Shown here: in pieces, positions 16,263 through 24,521 of the stretch
How the letters are laid out: each line of letters starts with the position of its first letter
Position numbering within the stretch: the first letter of the stretch is position 1
Assembly: GCA_013215465.1 (NCBI GenBank)
Contig: JABSOW010000006.1
Location: 141,425-205,424, forward strand
DNA length: 64,000 nt
From: Colwellia sp.
GTDB lineage: Bacteria > Pseudomonadota > Gammaproteobacteria > Enterobacterales > Alteromonadaceae
Direction of reading: 5' to 3'
Translations under genes and position numbers: made by a program
The notes under the pieces: generated by a model
Seen by the model: only the letters and a program-made list of their open reading frames with translations
Told to the model about the DNA's origin: nothing
The model's database searches: none

Positions 16263-17414
16263 GTGACAGATTCAATACCAAACAAAGGCGTTACTTTTTG
16301 GCCTGTAGGGAATGGAGACTCAACAACAATCTCAATTTCTGAACAAGTAAAAATTCAAATAGATTTACATCATATGGTTGCTGCTGAAGATGATGATGAA
16401 GAATATTATCCAGTAGTAGATCATCTTACCGAAGGTTTACCAAAAATAGATGGTACACCTTATTTATCTGTATTTGCGCTAACTCACCCTGACAAGGATC
16501 ATATTCAAGGTTTTGATAAACTTCTTGAACAAGCAACTATTGGTGAGTTGTGGTTAACACCCAGAATTTTTATTGATGAAGAATTATCTAAAGAAGCTGA
16601 AGATTTTTTTAATGAAGCTGACAGAAGACTTAAGTTGGCCATAAAAAATAATGGGCAACTAGAATCAGGTGATCGTATAAGAATTTTTGGTTACAACACT
16701 ATATTAGATGATAAAAAGTTTAATGGATTTCCAGAAGAACTCTTAACATTACCCGGTGATGAACTTTCCTTAGTAGATGGAAAAGATATGAGTGGTGAAT
16801 TCAGTGCGTTTATACATTCCCCATTTAAAGCTGAAGAGGAAGAAGATCGAAATGACAGTAGTCTCGGTATGCAAATTACTCTTGGAGACGAAGAAGACAA
16901 TATTAAAGTCCTTATTTTCGGTGACCTTGCCCATGAAGGCTTGAGAAAATTAATTGATATATCTAAAGCTAATGATAATGAAGATAAGCTTGAATGGAAT
17001 ATATTGTTAGCCCCTCATCATTGTTCAAAGTCAATTATGTATACCAAAGATGAGAATGATAACAATGTGTTTCAACAAGAGATGATGGATGATCTAGCAA
17101 ACTACTGTCTTGATACAGGTTATATTATAAGTAGTTCTAAATCTGTGCCATCTTCGAACAAAAAAGGTGATAATCCTCCTCATGTCATCGCTAAAGATCG
17201 ATACGAGGAAATAGTTTCAAATGACTTTTTATGTACACATAATGAAGAATCTGAAGACGCAGAGCCAATTGTATTTGAAAAAACAGATGATGGCCTTAGT
17301 TTAAATGGCGAACATATAAGCAATACAAGTTGCAAAGATCTTGGTGCAAGTATTAGTGAAGCAAGGAGTAGTGGTACACCACCAACTAATACTGCCGGAT
17401 TTGGAGTGTTATAA
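16263..17414 (+). CDS. ComEC-like metallo-beta-lactamase-fold protein of a ubiquitin-like operon
   Basis: The protein is 383 residues with a GTG start behind AGAGGTAA. MBL motifs are clear: VGNGDSTTI near the N-terminus, the metal motif HPDKDH (residues 75-80), IFGDLAHEG (a later Asp ligand), and APHHCSKS (H252/H253), which resembles the HHGS of ComEC/Rec2 MBL domains. No membrane segment is present, so it is a soluble hydrolase, perhaps a nuclease. The C-terminus is a low-complexity tail ending GTPPTNTAGFGVL. The next gene starts 1 nt after this stop and encodes E2-E1-JAB. Pairing of MBL proteins with E2/E1/JAB genes has been noted in computational surveys of prokaryotic ubiquitin-like systems, but I know of no settled function. 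It could be effector, or substrate for conjugation through its tail. Confidence 0.85.
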   Translation: MTDSIPNKGVTFWPVGNGDSTTISISEQVKIQIDLHHMVAAEDDDEEYYPVVDHLTEGLPKIDGTPYLSVFALTHPDKDHIQGFDKLLEQATIGELWLTPRIFIDEELSKEAEDFFNEADRRLKLAIKNNGQLESGDRIRIFGYNTILDDKKFNGFPEELLTLPGDELSLVDGKDMSGEFSAFIHSPFKAEEEEDRNDSSLGMQITLGDEEDNIKVLIFGDLAHEGLRKLIDISKANDNEDKLEWNILLAPHHCSKSIMYTKDENDNNVFQQEMMDDLANYCLDTGYIISSSKSVPSSNKKGDNPPHVIAKDRYEEIVSNDFLCTHNEESEDAEPIVFEKTDDGLSLNGEHISNTSCKDLGASISEARSSGTPPTNTAGFGVL

Positions 17415-17415
17415 C

Positions 17416-19755
17416 TTGCACTCCAGCGGACAAGACAAAGCTATAGCTCAACTTAAACGAATAGAAAGTGCTTCAGATACAGGCTTTAGAGTTGTTAAAG
17501 TCTATGCTCAAACTGAAGATAGCTCGTATTTGTTTATTTTAGTTGAAATTAATTGCTCTAATATTAAATCATCTACTGATGGGTTGCAGTTAAAGAGCAG
17601 GGAAAAGTTTGTTCTTCGAGTTCGAGACAACTTCCCTTTTTCATATCCGACAGTATATGTAAGTCACAATAGGTTTAATGGGTTTTCTCATGTCCAATGG
17701 GTTAGACATTTATGTTTATATTTATCACCATTAACAGAATGGAATATTAGTGATGGCATGTATGGCTATATTGAACGATTACATCAATGGTTAGTTAGAG
17801 GGGCAAAAAATAGTCATGAGCTAGATGGACAACCATTGCATCCACCTGCTGTTTATCCAGGCAGTAAAGATTTACCTAGTGTGATAATTAGAAATGACAC
17901 GCCTTCATTTGAAGGACCTTTCTGGCTAGGTTTTGCTGTTATGGAAAATATAAACGAAAAGAGGGTTGATCTAGTCGGTTGGCAACAAGGTCTTCAAAAA
18001 CCTGTTTCTGGTTTTTTATCACCTGTAATTCTACTAAGTGAAAACTTTCCTTTTGAATACCCTAATAAAGCTGAAGATCTTTTTAAACAAATAGAACTAT
18101 TAGGTGTAAAAACTGAAACAGTTCATGCATTGTCTTTATTCTCTTCTCTAGTAAATAATAATGAAACGCCACTGTATTTAATTGTTGGTTCGCCAATGAG
18201 AGGTATAAAGCATCAAAAAACATTTCAACACTTATCAGTTTGGTCAATAGATGAACTAACTAAAAATGCGATTGGAATGGAAATTCAATGTGCTGATTTA
18301 TTAACAAAAAAGGTTGACGATGAGTTCACTGCCAATGTTAAAAAATTAAGTATTGAGTGTAAAGAGCAATCGATGTCAGCACTAAAATCAGCAGATATGA
18401 GATGGTGCTCAGTTCAAGAAGATAGGAGCGAAGTGACAATAAGAAGAGATAATAATACTTCGGCTAATGCTTATTCTAATAAGGCCATCGCCTTATGGGG
18501 ATGTGGAGCTTTAGGTAGTTATATTGCAGAAATATTGGTACGTTCAGGGGCAACACACCTTATATTAAGAGATAATAAAAAAGTAACCCCCGGAATATTA
18601 GTTAGGCAAAACTATGAAGATGCTGATATTGGAAATTGGAAATGCGATAGTCTGAAAAACAGACTTCTTCGTATAAACCCCAAAGTTACTATCGAAACTG
18701 ATAATGATGATATATCTAGTTCATTCAATACATTAGCTGAATTAAGTGAAGATGAGAGCAATCCATATGATCTTATTATTGATGCAACAGCTTCTAATTT
18801 TGTTCACCTATCTTTAGAAGAATATTTGAAAGGGGTTACTCCAAACGTTGCTTTAGCCTCTGTAATCATTGGAGCTAAAGCAAGTAGTGCTCTATTTAGT
18901 TATTTTCCTTCTGTAAAAAGTGGTGCAATTTCAGATGCTTTGAGAAAGTCTAAAATTAAAGCATTAAAAACGAAAAACATGGGGAATTACGCTAAAGAAT
19001 TTTGGCCCAATCAAGCCGACTTCTTAAATTTTCAGCCAGAGCCGGGCTGTTCAGACCCTACTTTTATAGGATCATCAATAGATATGATGATCCTAGTCGG
19101 GAGAGTAATGGATTTATTAGGTAAATCATTAGTTTCAGCTAAATCGTCATCTACTCATATGCTGTCTAAAAATCCATCAGAAGATAAAGATTTTTTCTTA
19201 GAACATTCCGAAGATTTAATAGTAGATTTACCTGATAATTATCAGGTTAGATTTGATCGTAAAGTTATAAAAGATATATATAAAGTCATTTCAAAATCCA
19301 AAAGAAGTGGTAAAAAAGTTTGTGAAACTGGAGGGCTTTTGTTTGGACAAATCGATCATGCAAGTGAAATTGTTTGGATTACCGAGATAATGGGACCTCC
19401 TAAAGATAGTATATCTCTTCCCGAAAAATTTGTTTGTGGCACGAAAGGTACTAAAGAGTTTAATTCTCAATCCTCTATAAAAACTCAAGGCTCAGTGCAT
19501 TATATTGGAATGTGGCATACACACCCCGTAAGTTCAGCAGTACCGAGCTTTATAGATATGCAGGGTATGGCTGGGATAATGTGTAATGACGGTTTTGCTG
19601 CTGAATCTCAAATGCTATTAATTATTGGTCATAGCAGCAAAAACCCAGAATTTGGTATTTATCAGTTTTCAACATCTGATATTCAATCAATTAATAGTGG
19701 AGAATTAGAAATGAAATTTAAACATAACGGAACAATAGTAAAGGAGAAAAAGTAA
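17416..19755 (+). CDS. E2-E1-JAB triple-fusion ubiquitin-like conjugation/deconjugation protein
   Basis: The track ORF opens at 17341 inside the MBL gene. The TTG at 17416, with GGAG (17403-17406) at good spacing, is the better start and gives 779 residues. Domains in order: an E2/UBC-like fold (~20-140: FVLRVRDNFPFSYPTVYV and RHLCLYLSPLTEW with candidate catalytic Cys100); a ThiF/E1 adenylation domain (~355-590: GCGALGS at 362-368, candidate catalytic Cys545 in EPGCSDPTFIG); and a C-terminal JAB/JAMM isopeptidase (Glu637, then H701-x-H703-x7-S711-x2-D714 in WHTHPVSSAVPSFID). All signature residues look intact. In type II CBASS, Cap2 (E1-E2) and Cap3 (JAB) are separate; here they form one chain with no CD-NTase. 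The stop overlaps the next start (TAATG). Function beyond protein modification is unknown. Confidence 0.9.
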   Translation: MHSSGQDKAIAQLKRIESASDTGFRVVKVYAQTEDSSYLFILVEINCSNIKSSTDGLQLKSREKFVLRVRDNFPFSYPTVYVSHNRFNGFSHVQWVRHLCLYLSPLTEWNISDGMYGYIERLHQWLVRGAKNSHELDGQPLHPPAVYPGSKDLPSVIIRNDTPSFEGPFWLGFAVMENINEKRVDLVGWQQGLQKPVSGFLSPVILLSENFPFEYPNKAEDLFKQIELLGVKTETVHALSLFSSLVNNNETPLYLIVGSPMRGIKHQKTFQHLSVWSIDELTKNAIGMEIQCADLLTKKVDDEFTANVKKLSIECKEQSMSALKSADMRWCSVQEDRSEVTIRRDNNTSANAYSNKAIALWGCGALGSYIAEILVRSGATHLILRDNKKVTPGILVRQNYEDADIGNWKCDSLKNRLLRINPKVTIETDNDDISSSFNTLAELSEDESNPYDLIIDATASNFVHLSLEEYLKGVTPNVALASVIIGAKASSALFSYFPSVKSGAISDALRKSKIKALKTKNMGNYAKEFWPNQADFLNFQPEPGCSDPTFIGSSIDMMILVGRVMDLLGKSLVSAKSSSTHMLSKNPSEDKDFFLEHSEDLIVDLPDNYQVRFDRKVIKDIYKVISKSKRSGKKVCETGGLLFGQIDHASEIVWITEIMGPPKDSISLPEKFVCGTKGTKEFNSQSSIKTQGSVHYIGMWHTHPVSSAVPSFIDMQGMAGIMCNDGFAAESQMLLIIGHSSKNPEFGIYQFSTSDIQSINSGELEMKFKHNGTIVKEKK

Positions 19756-20465
19756 TGAAATTTGATACGTATACCCTAAAGGGCAGAATAGTTCCTGCTT
19801 TCTTTTCAATAATAATTCCAATAATGATCTTTAATCACTTTTATACCAGTGAAGAATTTTCAAAATTTGTTGGAGAGGTTATGGGAGCAAAATTGGTATC
19901 CAATTTAACAATCTCATCTATTTGCTTAATTTTTCTTTCTCAATTTGGGAGAGTTCTTGGTAAAAATGTATTTGAAAAGAATATTTTTAAAGAAGAGAGG
20001 TTCATGCCAACAACTAATTTTTTGCTGTTTTCTGATGATACATATAGTGATCAACATAAATTAAAAATTCGCGACAAAATGGCGACTGATTTTAAATCAA
20101 CAATACCTTCTAAAGAGGAAGAAGCTAATGATATCAATCAGTCAAGAATGATAATTGTAGAGTTAATGGCTTTAGTTAGAAGCAAACTGAAAGGAAATAC
20201 ATTTCTTTTGCAGCACAATATTGAGTATGGAGCTATGAGGAATGTGATTGGTGGTTCTATTCTTGGTGTCCTCTTATCTATTGGGAATATTATTTTTTTC
20301 AAGTATGCGATGGTAAATGAACTAGCTGTGAATATTAGTATTGTGACTTTAATTGTTTATGGATTACTCATAGTTTTGAGTAAAATTTTAATTGAATTTT
20401 ACGGAAAAAGTTACGCAAAAATTTTATTTCGTGAATATTTATCTTTGGACTCAAAAAGTAAATAG
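19755..20465 (+). CDS. Four-helix membrane protein of the MBL/E2-E1-JAB operon
   Basis: The protein is 236 residues with two pairs of hydrophobic helices. The first pair is near residues 12-28 (PAFFSIIIPIMIF) and 45-65 (LTISSICLIFLS). The second pair is near 165-185 (VIGGSILGVLLSIGNIIFF) and 190-215 (INISIVTLIVYGLLIVLSKIL). The central ~90 residues are polar and probably cytoplasmic. It is translationally coupled to the triple fusion (TAATG overlap), so it belongs to the same operon. Paired-helix membrane proteins often act as pore-forming effectors in defence operons, and this is the natural candidate for the killing or membrane-sensing arm. I do not recognise the family. Confidence 0.7.
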   Translation: MKFDTYTLKGRIVPAFFSIIIPIMIFNHFYTSEEFSKFVGEVMGAKLVSNLTISSICLIFLSQFGRVLGKNVFEKNIFKEERFMPTTNFLLFSDDTYSDQHKLKIRDKMATDFKSTIPSKEEEANDINQSRMIIVELMALVRSKLKGNTFLLQHNIEYGAMRNVIGGSILGVLLSIGNIIFFKYAMVNELAVNISIVTLIVYGLLIVLSKILIEFYGKSYAKILFREYLSLDSKSK

Positions 20466-20469
20466 ACCG

Positions 20470-20787
20470 TTATTTTTTAGCATATTTATTAAAATAAATT
20501 ATTTTTTCAATATCAACGACACCTTTTGCTAAGCCTAGTCTCATAGCGGGAGTGTCGTTGTATTTTTCTGAAAGTTGGCAATAGTTATAGAAAACACGAA
20601 AAATATCACCTAACTTCTGATACATCTCTGGATTATAAGGACTATAGCCATTCCATAATCGACCTTGATTAGAGCCAGATGAGAAAGGTCTTTCAAACAT
20701 ATTAACTCTACGTCTAATTTGCATGAAAAACCTGTCTATGGTGTTAGTTGGCATGCAAAACTGATCCGCTTTAGCGTTTATTGGCAA
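20470..20787 (-). pseudogene. C-terminal fragment of a transposase
   Basis: The 105-residue frame reads DRFFMQIRRRVNMFERPFSS, then YSPYNPEMYQKLGDIFRVFYNYC and TPAMRLGLAKG. This is the usual C-terminal end of a DDE-type transposase: an arginine-rich block, YNY, and a TPA.RLGLA box. Nothing resembling the catalytic core lies upstream, so this is a remnant left by an insertion or deletion. It abuts the end of the membrane-protein gene (5 nt apart), marking a recombination edge of the MBL/E2-E1-JAB module. Confidence 0.65.
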
Positions 20788-20965
20788 ATAACATTGACCC
20801 TACGCATTTCCATTCAACTCAATATTTATCATGACCACAGAGCATCTAATGATATTTAGTTCATCACAAATAGTGGTTCAGTTTTAGTTGCCAATTAACA
20901 ACATTAATAACAAAACCTGATATGCAGAAATTCTATGGATGAGTAAATTTCAAATAGGAAACGTG

Positions 20966-21142
20966 TTATTGGGATAAGTTTCTGTGGAGATAAAAGCCTT
21001 GCAGTAAATTAAGCTCAGTTGAATTACTCCAAGCATCCAATAAGTTTTTAAACTCATCAAGCTCGTCTTTAGATACGGTTTCAACCAGTGCTTTTTCAGA
21101 AAGAGAGTTTAAGCGTTCAAGGTCAATTTGATTCATGTTCAT
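20966..21142 (-). CDS. Small protein downstream of yedK (58 aa)
   Basis: This frame is absent from the ORF track. It runs ATG (21142) to TAA (20966) and encodes MNMNQIDLERLNSLSEKAL... through ELDEFKNLLDAWSNS to HRNLSQ. The composition is helical and amphipathic, the start has GGATGATG just upstream, and it follows yedK on the same strand after 74 nt. It is probably a real small gene carried with the umuDC-yedK group. It could be a regulator or an antitoxin-sized protein; no family is recognised. Confidence 0.5.
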   Translation of the reverse strand: MNMNQIDLERLNSLSEKALVETVSKDELDEFKNLLDAWSNSTELNLLQGFYLHRNLSQ

Positions 21143-21215
21143 CATCCATGATTAGTAGAATGTTAAGTATAGATTAGATTTAAAATTTGCGTTAAAAATT
21201 ATCCCTTGAAGTATT

Positions 21216-21782
21216 CTAAGCACCTAGTTGAATATCAATAAATTTCTCATTAACATGATTCATTAAAGGCACTAGTTGTTCTATTGAGGAACCAAACCAG
21301 TAATCTTTATCTTCGGGTAATATCAACACAGGCATTCGTTTATGATATTGAGCACACTTTTCATTGGGGGCAGTTGTTAACGTCACAAGCTCAGTCATTT
21401 CATTCTTAAATAAAATACCAGCCATATACAAAGGTACTTTGTCTACTTGCTCAAAGAAGTATTTAACCTTTTTACCATCTTCTGTACGCCACTCGTACCA
21501 TCCATTACACGGTACTAAGCAACGTTGATATTGAAAGGATTGTTTGAAAGTAGGCTTGATGGCAACAGTTTCAGATTGCGCGTTGATGATAAGTTTTTTT
21601 GACCACTTGGGCTTTATTCCCCAGTTTGCATTGATTTGTTGGTAGCCGTTTTCTGCTGTCGTGATAGTTGATACAGTTTGACTTGGACTAAAATTTGTAT
21701 TCGTTGCAACATCAAATTGCGTATTGAATAAGTTGCTAACAATAGTGCTTATTTTATTATCTACATGAAATCGACCACACAT
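21216..21782 (-). CDS. yedK: SRAP/HMCES-family abasic-site shielding protein (YedK)
   Basis: The protein is 188 residues. It starts MCGRF, whose Cys2 is the residue that crosslinks to abasic sites in single-stranded DNA after Met removal. Other family marks are NAQSETV, RCLVPCNGWYEWR (the conserved Glu region) and YHKRMPVLI with the active His. It is slightly short against E. coli YedK but appears complete. It lies 10 nt downstream of umuC, so it is probably co-transcribed and SOS-induced. That fits a joint role in tolerating abasic lesions during translesion synthesis. Confidence 0.95.
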   Translation of the reverse strand: MCGRFHVDNKISTIVSNLFNTQFDVATNTNFSPSQTVSTITTAENGYQQINANWGIKPKWSKKLIINAQSETVAIKPTFKQSFQYQRCLVPCNGWYEWRTEDGKKVKYFFEQVDKVPLYMAGILFKNEMTELVTLTTAPNEKCAQYHKRMPVLILPEDKDYWFGSSIEQLVPLMNHVNEKFIDIQLGA

Positions 21783-21791
21783 ATTTAGCTC

Positions 21792-23048
21792 TCAACATTG
21801 AATTTTCGGAATATCTGACCATTTACTAGTATATCCAGGCGATAAAAAACTTCGCCTCATTTGCCATTTCTCTCTTTGGCCAGCCGCTGCAACTTCGATT
21901 ATTCCATTGCCATATCGATTATTAATATGATCATAACACTGCATTAGTTCTGGATTATTCACACTAACATTAAACATATCATGTTGCTGAAATTGACTGT
22001 TTTCTAGCTCAATTGCACCAACACCACATCGATAAAAATTTACACCATTTTGAAAAATATTATCAAAAACAAATGAAATCCCCGCAGCAATTTTAAGGGT
22101 GTTATCTGTCGCAACGGGAAACTCGTAAATGAGTGATTTTTTATAATAATTATCATCGTGAGGAGAGCTTGAAGCAAACACTAACAGCCGTTTTATGAGA
22201 GAACGTTGCTTTCTTACTTTGCGAGCAACAATACATCCGTGACTAGTTATGGCCGCTTTAAGTGAATTATACTCAGTAATTCGTTGACCAAAACTTCTTG
22301 TAGAAAAGATCTCTTTTTTATCTTGTCTTACTTCATCCCAATTTAAACATTGCATGCCATTTAACTCATTTACTGTTCGCTCAACAACTACTGAAAACTT
22401 ACTTCGCATTGCTTTTGGTGATTGATTAGCTAGCTCCCAAGCGGTTTTTATCCCTAAAATATTGAGACGTTTACCTAATTTTGAGCCAATGCCCCACACA
22501 TCGGTTAATGACATTCTCTCTAATATTTCATTTCGTGAACAATCATCATTGATAACAGCAACACCGTTATACCCAGCAAGCTTTTTAGCCGCATGGTTCG
22601 CAGCTTTTGCTAACGTTGGTGTAGTACCAAAACCAACGCCAACTGGTAATCTAGTTTCTCTCCAAACAGCTCTACGTATTTCGTGCCCATATTGATGCCA
22701 ACCTTTAATGAGAGAATCGTAATTTTTAAAATGAAGAAATGATTCATCGATAGAATATACATACTGATTATCACAAAAACGACTAATGACATTCATCATT
22801 CTTTCACTTAAATCGGCATATAACTCATAGTTTGATGAACGAACAACTACGTTATGTTTTGCTAGAAAATTCTTAATTTGAAAATATGGTATAAATTTTG
22901 AAATACCAAGCTTTCGAGCGATAGGATCTACTGCACAGATGCAGCCATCGTTATTAGTTAGAACAACAACAGGCTTGTTTCTTATACTTGGGTCAAAGAC
23001 TTTTTCAGCGCTAGCATAATAGCTAACAGCATCGACTAATGCATACAT
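21792..23048 (-). CDS. umuC: DNA polymerase V catalytic subunit UmuC
   Basis: The protein is 418 residues, the normal size for UmuC. It begins MYALVDAVSYYASAEKVFDP. In the family the opening DxxxFYAS block carries a catalytic Asp; here it is D-A-V-S-Y-Y-A-S. YSIDESFLHF supplies the catalytic acidic pair. LTDVWGIGSKLGKRL is the helix-hairpin-helix, and a little-finger region with a UmuC C-terminal tail follows. It overlaps umuD by 13 nt and runs with yedK downstream. It is probably LexA-controlled. An accessory copy in a mobile island gives the host extra SOS mutagenesis capacity. Confidence 0.95.
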   Translation of the reverse strand: MYALVDAVSYYASAEKVFDPSIRNKPVVVLTNNDGCICAVDPIARKLGISKFIPYFQIKNFLAKHNVVVRSSNYELYADLSERMMNVISRFCDNQYVYSIDESFLHFKNYDSLIKGWHQYGHEIRRAVWRETRLPVGVGFGTTPTLAKAANHAAKKLAGYNGVAVINDDCSRNEILERMSLTDVWGIGSKLGKRLNILGIKTAWELANQSPKAMRSKFSVVVERTVNELNGMQCLNWDEVRQDKKEIFSTRSFGQRITEYNSLKAAITSHGCIVARKVRKQRSLIKRLLVFASSSPHDDNYYKKSLIYEFPVATDNTLKIAAGISFVFDNIFQNGVNFYRCGVGAIELENSQFQQHDMFNVSVNNPELMQCYDHINNRYGNGIIEVAAAGQREKWQMRRSFLSPGYTSKWSDIPKIQC

Positions 23049-23449
23049 GCTAGTAACGCTCTTAATTTTCGATGAAGTCTAAAAGAGCATGTGACAACTC
23101 CTTCAAGCTGAAATTCATCTTCAGGTGAGATTGAAACAGGCTGATACTTTGGAGAGGCAGAGAGCAATCTAGCAAATTTTTTATCTATATATTTACAAGT
23201 AAAGCAGCCATTGTAATTTGCGACAATCACATCGCCATCTTTCACTTCTTCAGATCGATCCACTAGTAACAAGTCACCATCAAAAATTCCAGCCTCAACC
23301 ATTGATTCACCTTGAGCTAAACCAAAAAACGTTGCATCCGGGTTTGAAATCAAAAGCTTATCTAACGATAAACCTAGTTCTTTATATTCTGCGGCTGGAG
23401 ATTCAAAGCCTGAGATGCCTGCTTCGATTAAAATGGGAATAAATTTCAT
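23036..23449 (-). CDS. umuD: SOS mutagenesis protein UmuD (S24 peptidase)
   Basis: The protein is 137 residues. ISGFESPAAEY aligns with the UmuD self-cleavage region, but the cleavage dipeptide would be Ser-Gly rather than Cys-Gly or Ala-Gly. AQGESMVEAGI holds the catalytic Ser, and GCFTCKYI the catalytic Lys. RecA-assisted autocleavage would produce UmuD'. The ATG at 23449 lies just downstream of a perfect LexA box (23464-23479). The short overlap with umuC is typical of umuDC operons. Confidence 0.93.
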   Translation of the reverse strand: MKFIPILIEAGISGFESPAAEYKELGLSLDKLLISNPDATFFGLAQGESMVEAGIFDGDLLLVDRSEEVKDGDVIVANYNGCFTCKYIDKKFARLLSASPKYQPVSISPEDEFQLEGVVTCSFRLHRKLRALLACMH

Positions 23450-23463
23450 TAAAACACCAGTAA

Positions 23464-23479
23464 CTGTACAAAAACACAG
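23464..23479 (-). promoter_or_regulatory. LexA (SOS) box of umuDC
   Basis: CTGT-ACAAAAAC-ACAG is a perfect match to the gammaproteobacterial CTGT-N8-ACAG consensus, 15 nt upstream of the umuD start, with flanking A/T on both sides. It predicts LexA repression and DNA-damage induction of umuD-umuC-yedK. Confidence 0.93.
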
Positions 23480-23565
23480 TATACTTTAATGGTGATATTT
23501 TTGAAAGTATCAGATTACTAAATATGCATGATTAAAATATCAGCTTCATTCATTAGAAAAATAGG

Positions 23566-23593
23566 AGCTACACTGCAAAGCAGTGGTGTAACT
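23566..23593 (-). terminator. Probable terminator of the 23634-25218 genes
   Basis: Read on the minus strand, AGTTACACCACTGC-TTT-GCAGTGTAGCT forms a stem with one bulge, followed by CCTATTTTTC. It lies 40-70 nt after the stop at 23634 and before the umuDC promoter. Confidence 0.6.
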
Positions 23594-23633
23594 GAATATT
23601 AATAGCTAATAATCAAATATTCAATATGGACAA

Positions 23634-24521
23634 TCATTTGGAATGATCATATTGCTGCTGAGCTAATTTTGCTGAATTTATTGCCCGTTCAAAAAAGTCA
23701 TCCGTTCTTTTTCTTGAACAAAGGATGTTTTCATCAACGTACTTTTCAATCTCGATGAATAGCCCTCTAGAACCATGCCACCAATCAATCGTGTACACTT
23801 TCTTTCCATGGCGGATCTTCACTTTTATTTCATGCCTTGGCTCTTTTGGATAAAACACAAAAATAGGAGAATTATATTCACTTGCTCCCAATGTAAGCCA
23901 ATGCACATATTTAGCGGGTGCTTTGATCACTCTCTCAGCCACATGGCTGCGCTTCGGGGCATACTTCCACTTATCAGGATTAACATAAATATTCAGCCCA
24001 AAGCTTGCTAACTTGACACCGTTTATTGCTACATATCCCTGTTCTAGCTCAACAGGAAGTAAACCAAAATCTTTTTTTACAAATGAATCTATCGAATTGT
24101 GGTGGTGATACCAAGATAATGAATTAACAATGCTTCCCCACTCAGGGTGCTCTGGATCGATATAACCAGGAAATGAATCAGGTGGTCTGTGGTAATAGTA
24201 ATTAAGATTCTCTGGGTAGTTTAGTTCCCAGGAGCAAGCTACAGCATACTCAGGATAATAATCTTCATGCTCCCAATGCCATACTCCATCAGGGGAGAGT
24301 AGAACTCTATCATAATCACAAATCATCGCCCCTTTGGACTCAAAATATAGTTCAAAAATCGGATTTAGAATACCAACTGGCCTACCCATAGTGTCTTGTT
24401 CAATGCATTCTACACTTTCAGGTATATGTAAATGAAATTCAGGTTTATTAATTGTAAACATCCCTTTAGTTAAATTCCAACTTGCTTTAGTTAATAGGTT
24501 CTTTGTATATACTGTAATCAA
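23634..24521 (-). CDS. Hypothetical protein, aromatic-rich
   Basis: The protein is 295 residues with no recognised family. It is unusually rich in Trp, Tyr and His (DYYPEYAVACSWELNYPENLNYYYHRPPDSFPGY; SLSWYHHHNS), without a signal peptide or clear membrane helix. KVYTIDWWHGSRGLFIEIEKYVDENI follows, then a helical C-terminus. The track start overlaps the upstream gene by 35 nt; an internal ATG near 24461 is possible but its ribosome site would be too close. Overlap with the HTH-like gene suggests a two-gene transcription unit. It may be an accessory enzyme or an anti-invader protein, but nothing in the sequence fixes a role. Confidence 0.6.
   Translation of the reverse strand: MITVYTKNLLTKASWNLTKGMFTINKPEFHLHIPESVECIEQDTMGRPVGILNPIFELYFESKGAMICDYDRVLLSPDGVWHWEHEDYYPEYAVACSWELNYPENLNYYYHRPPDSFPGYIDPEHPEWGSIVNSLSWYHHHNSIDSFVKKDFGLLPVELEQGYVAINGVKLASFGLNIYVNPDKWKYAPKRSHVAERVIKAPAKYVHWLTLGASEYNSPIFVFYPKEPRHEIKVKIRHGKKVYTIDWWHGSRGLFIEIEKYVDENILCSRKRTDDFFERAINSAKLAQQQYDHSK

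Noticed and set aside
15192-20465. Type II CBASS
   Set aside because: E1, E2 and JAB domains and a CapW-like regulator are present, but there is no CD-NTase gene in or near the operon, and the first gene is an MBL-fold protein.
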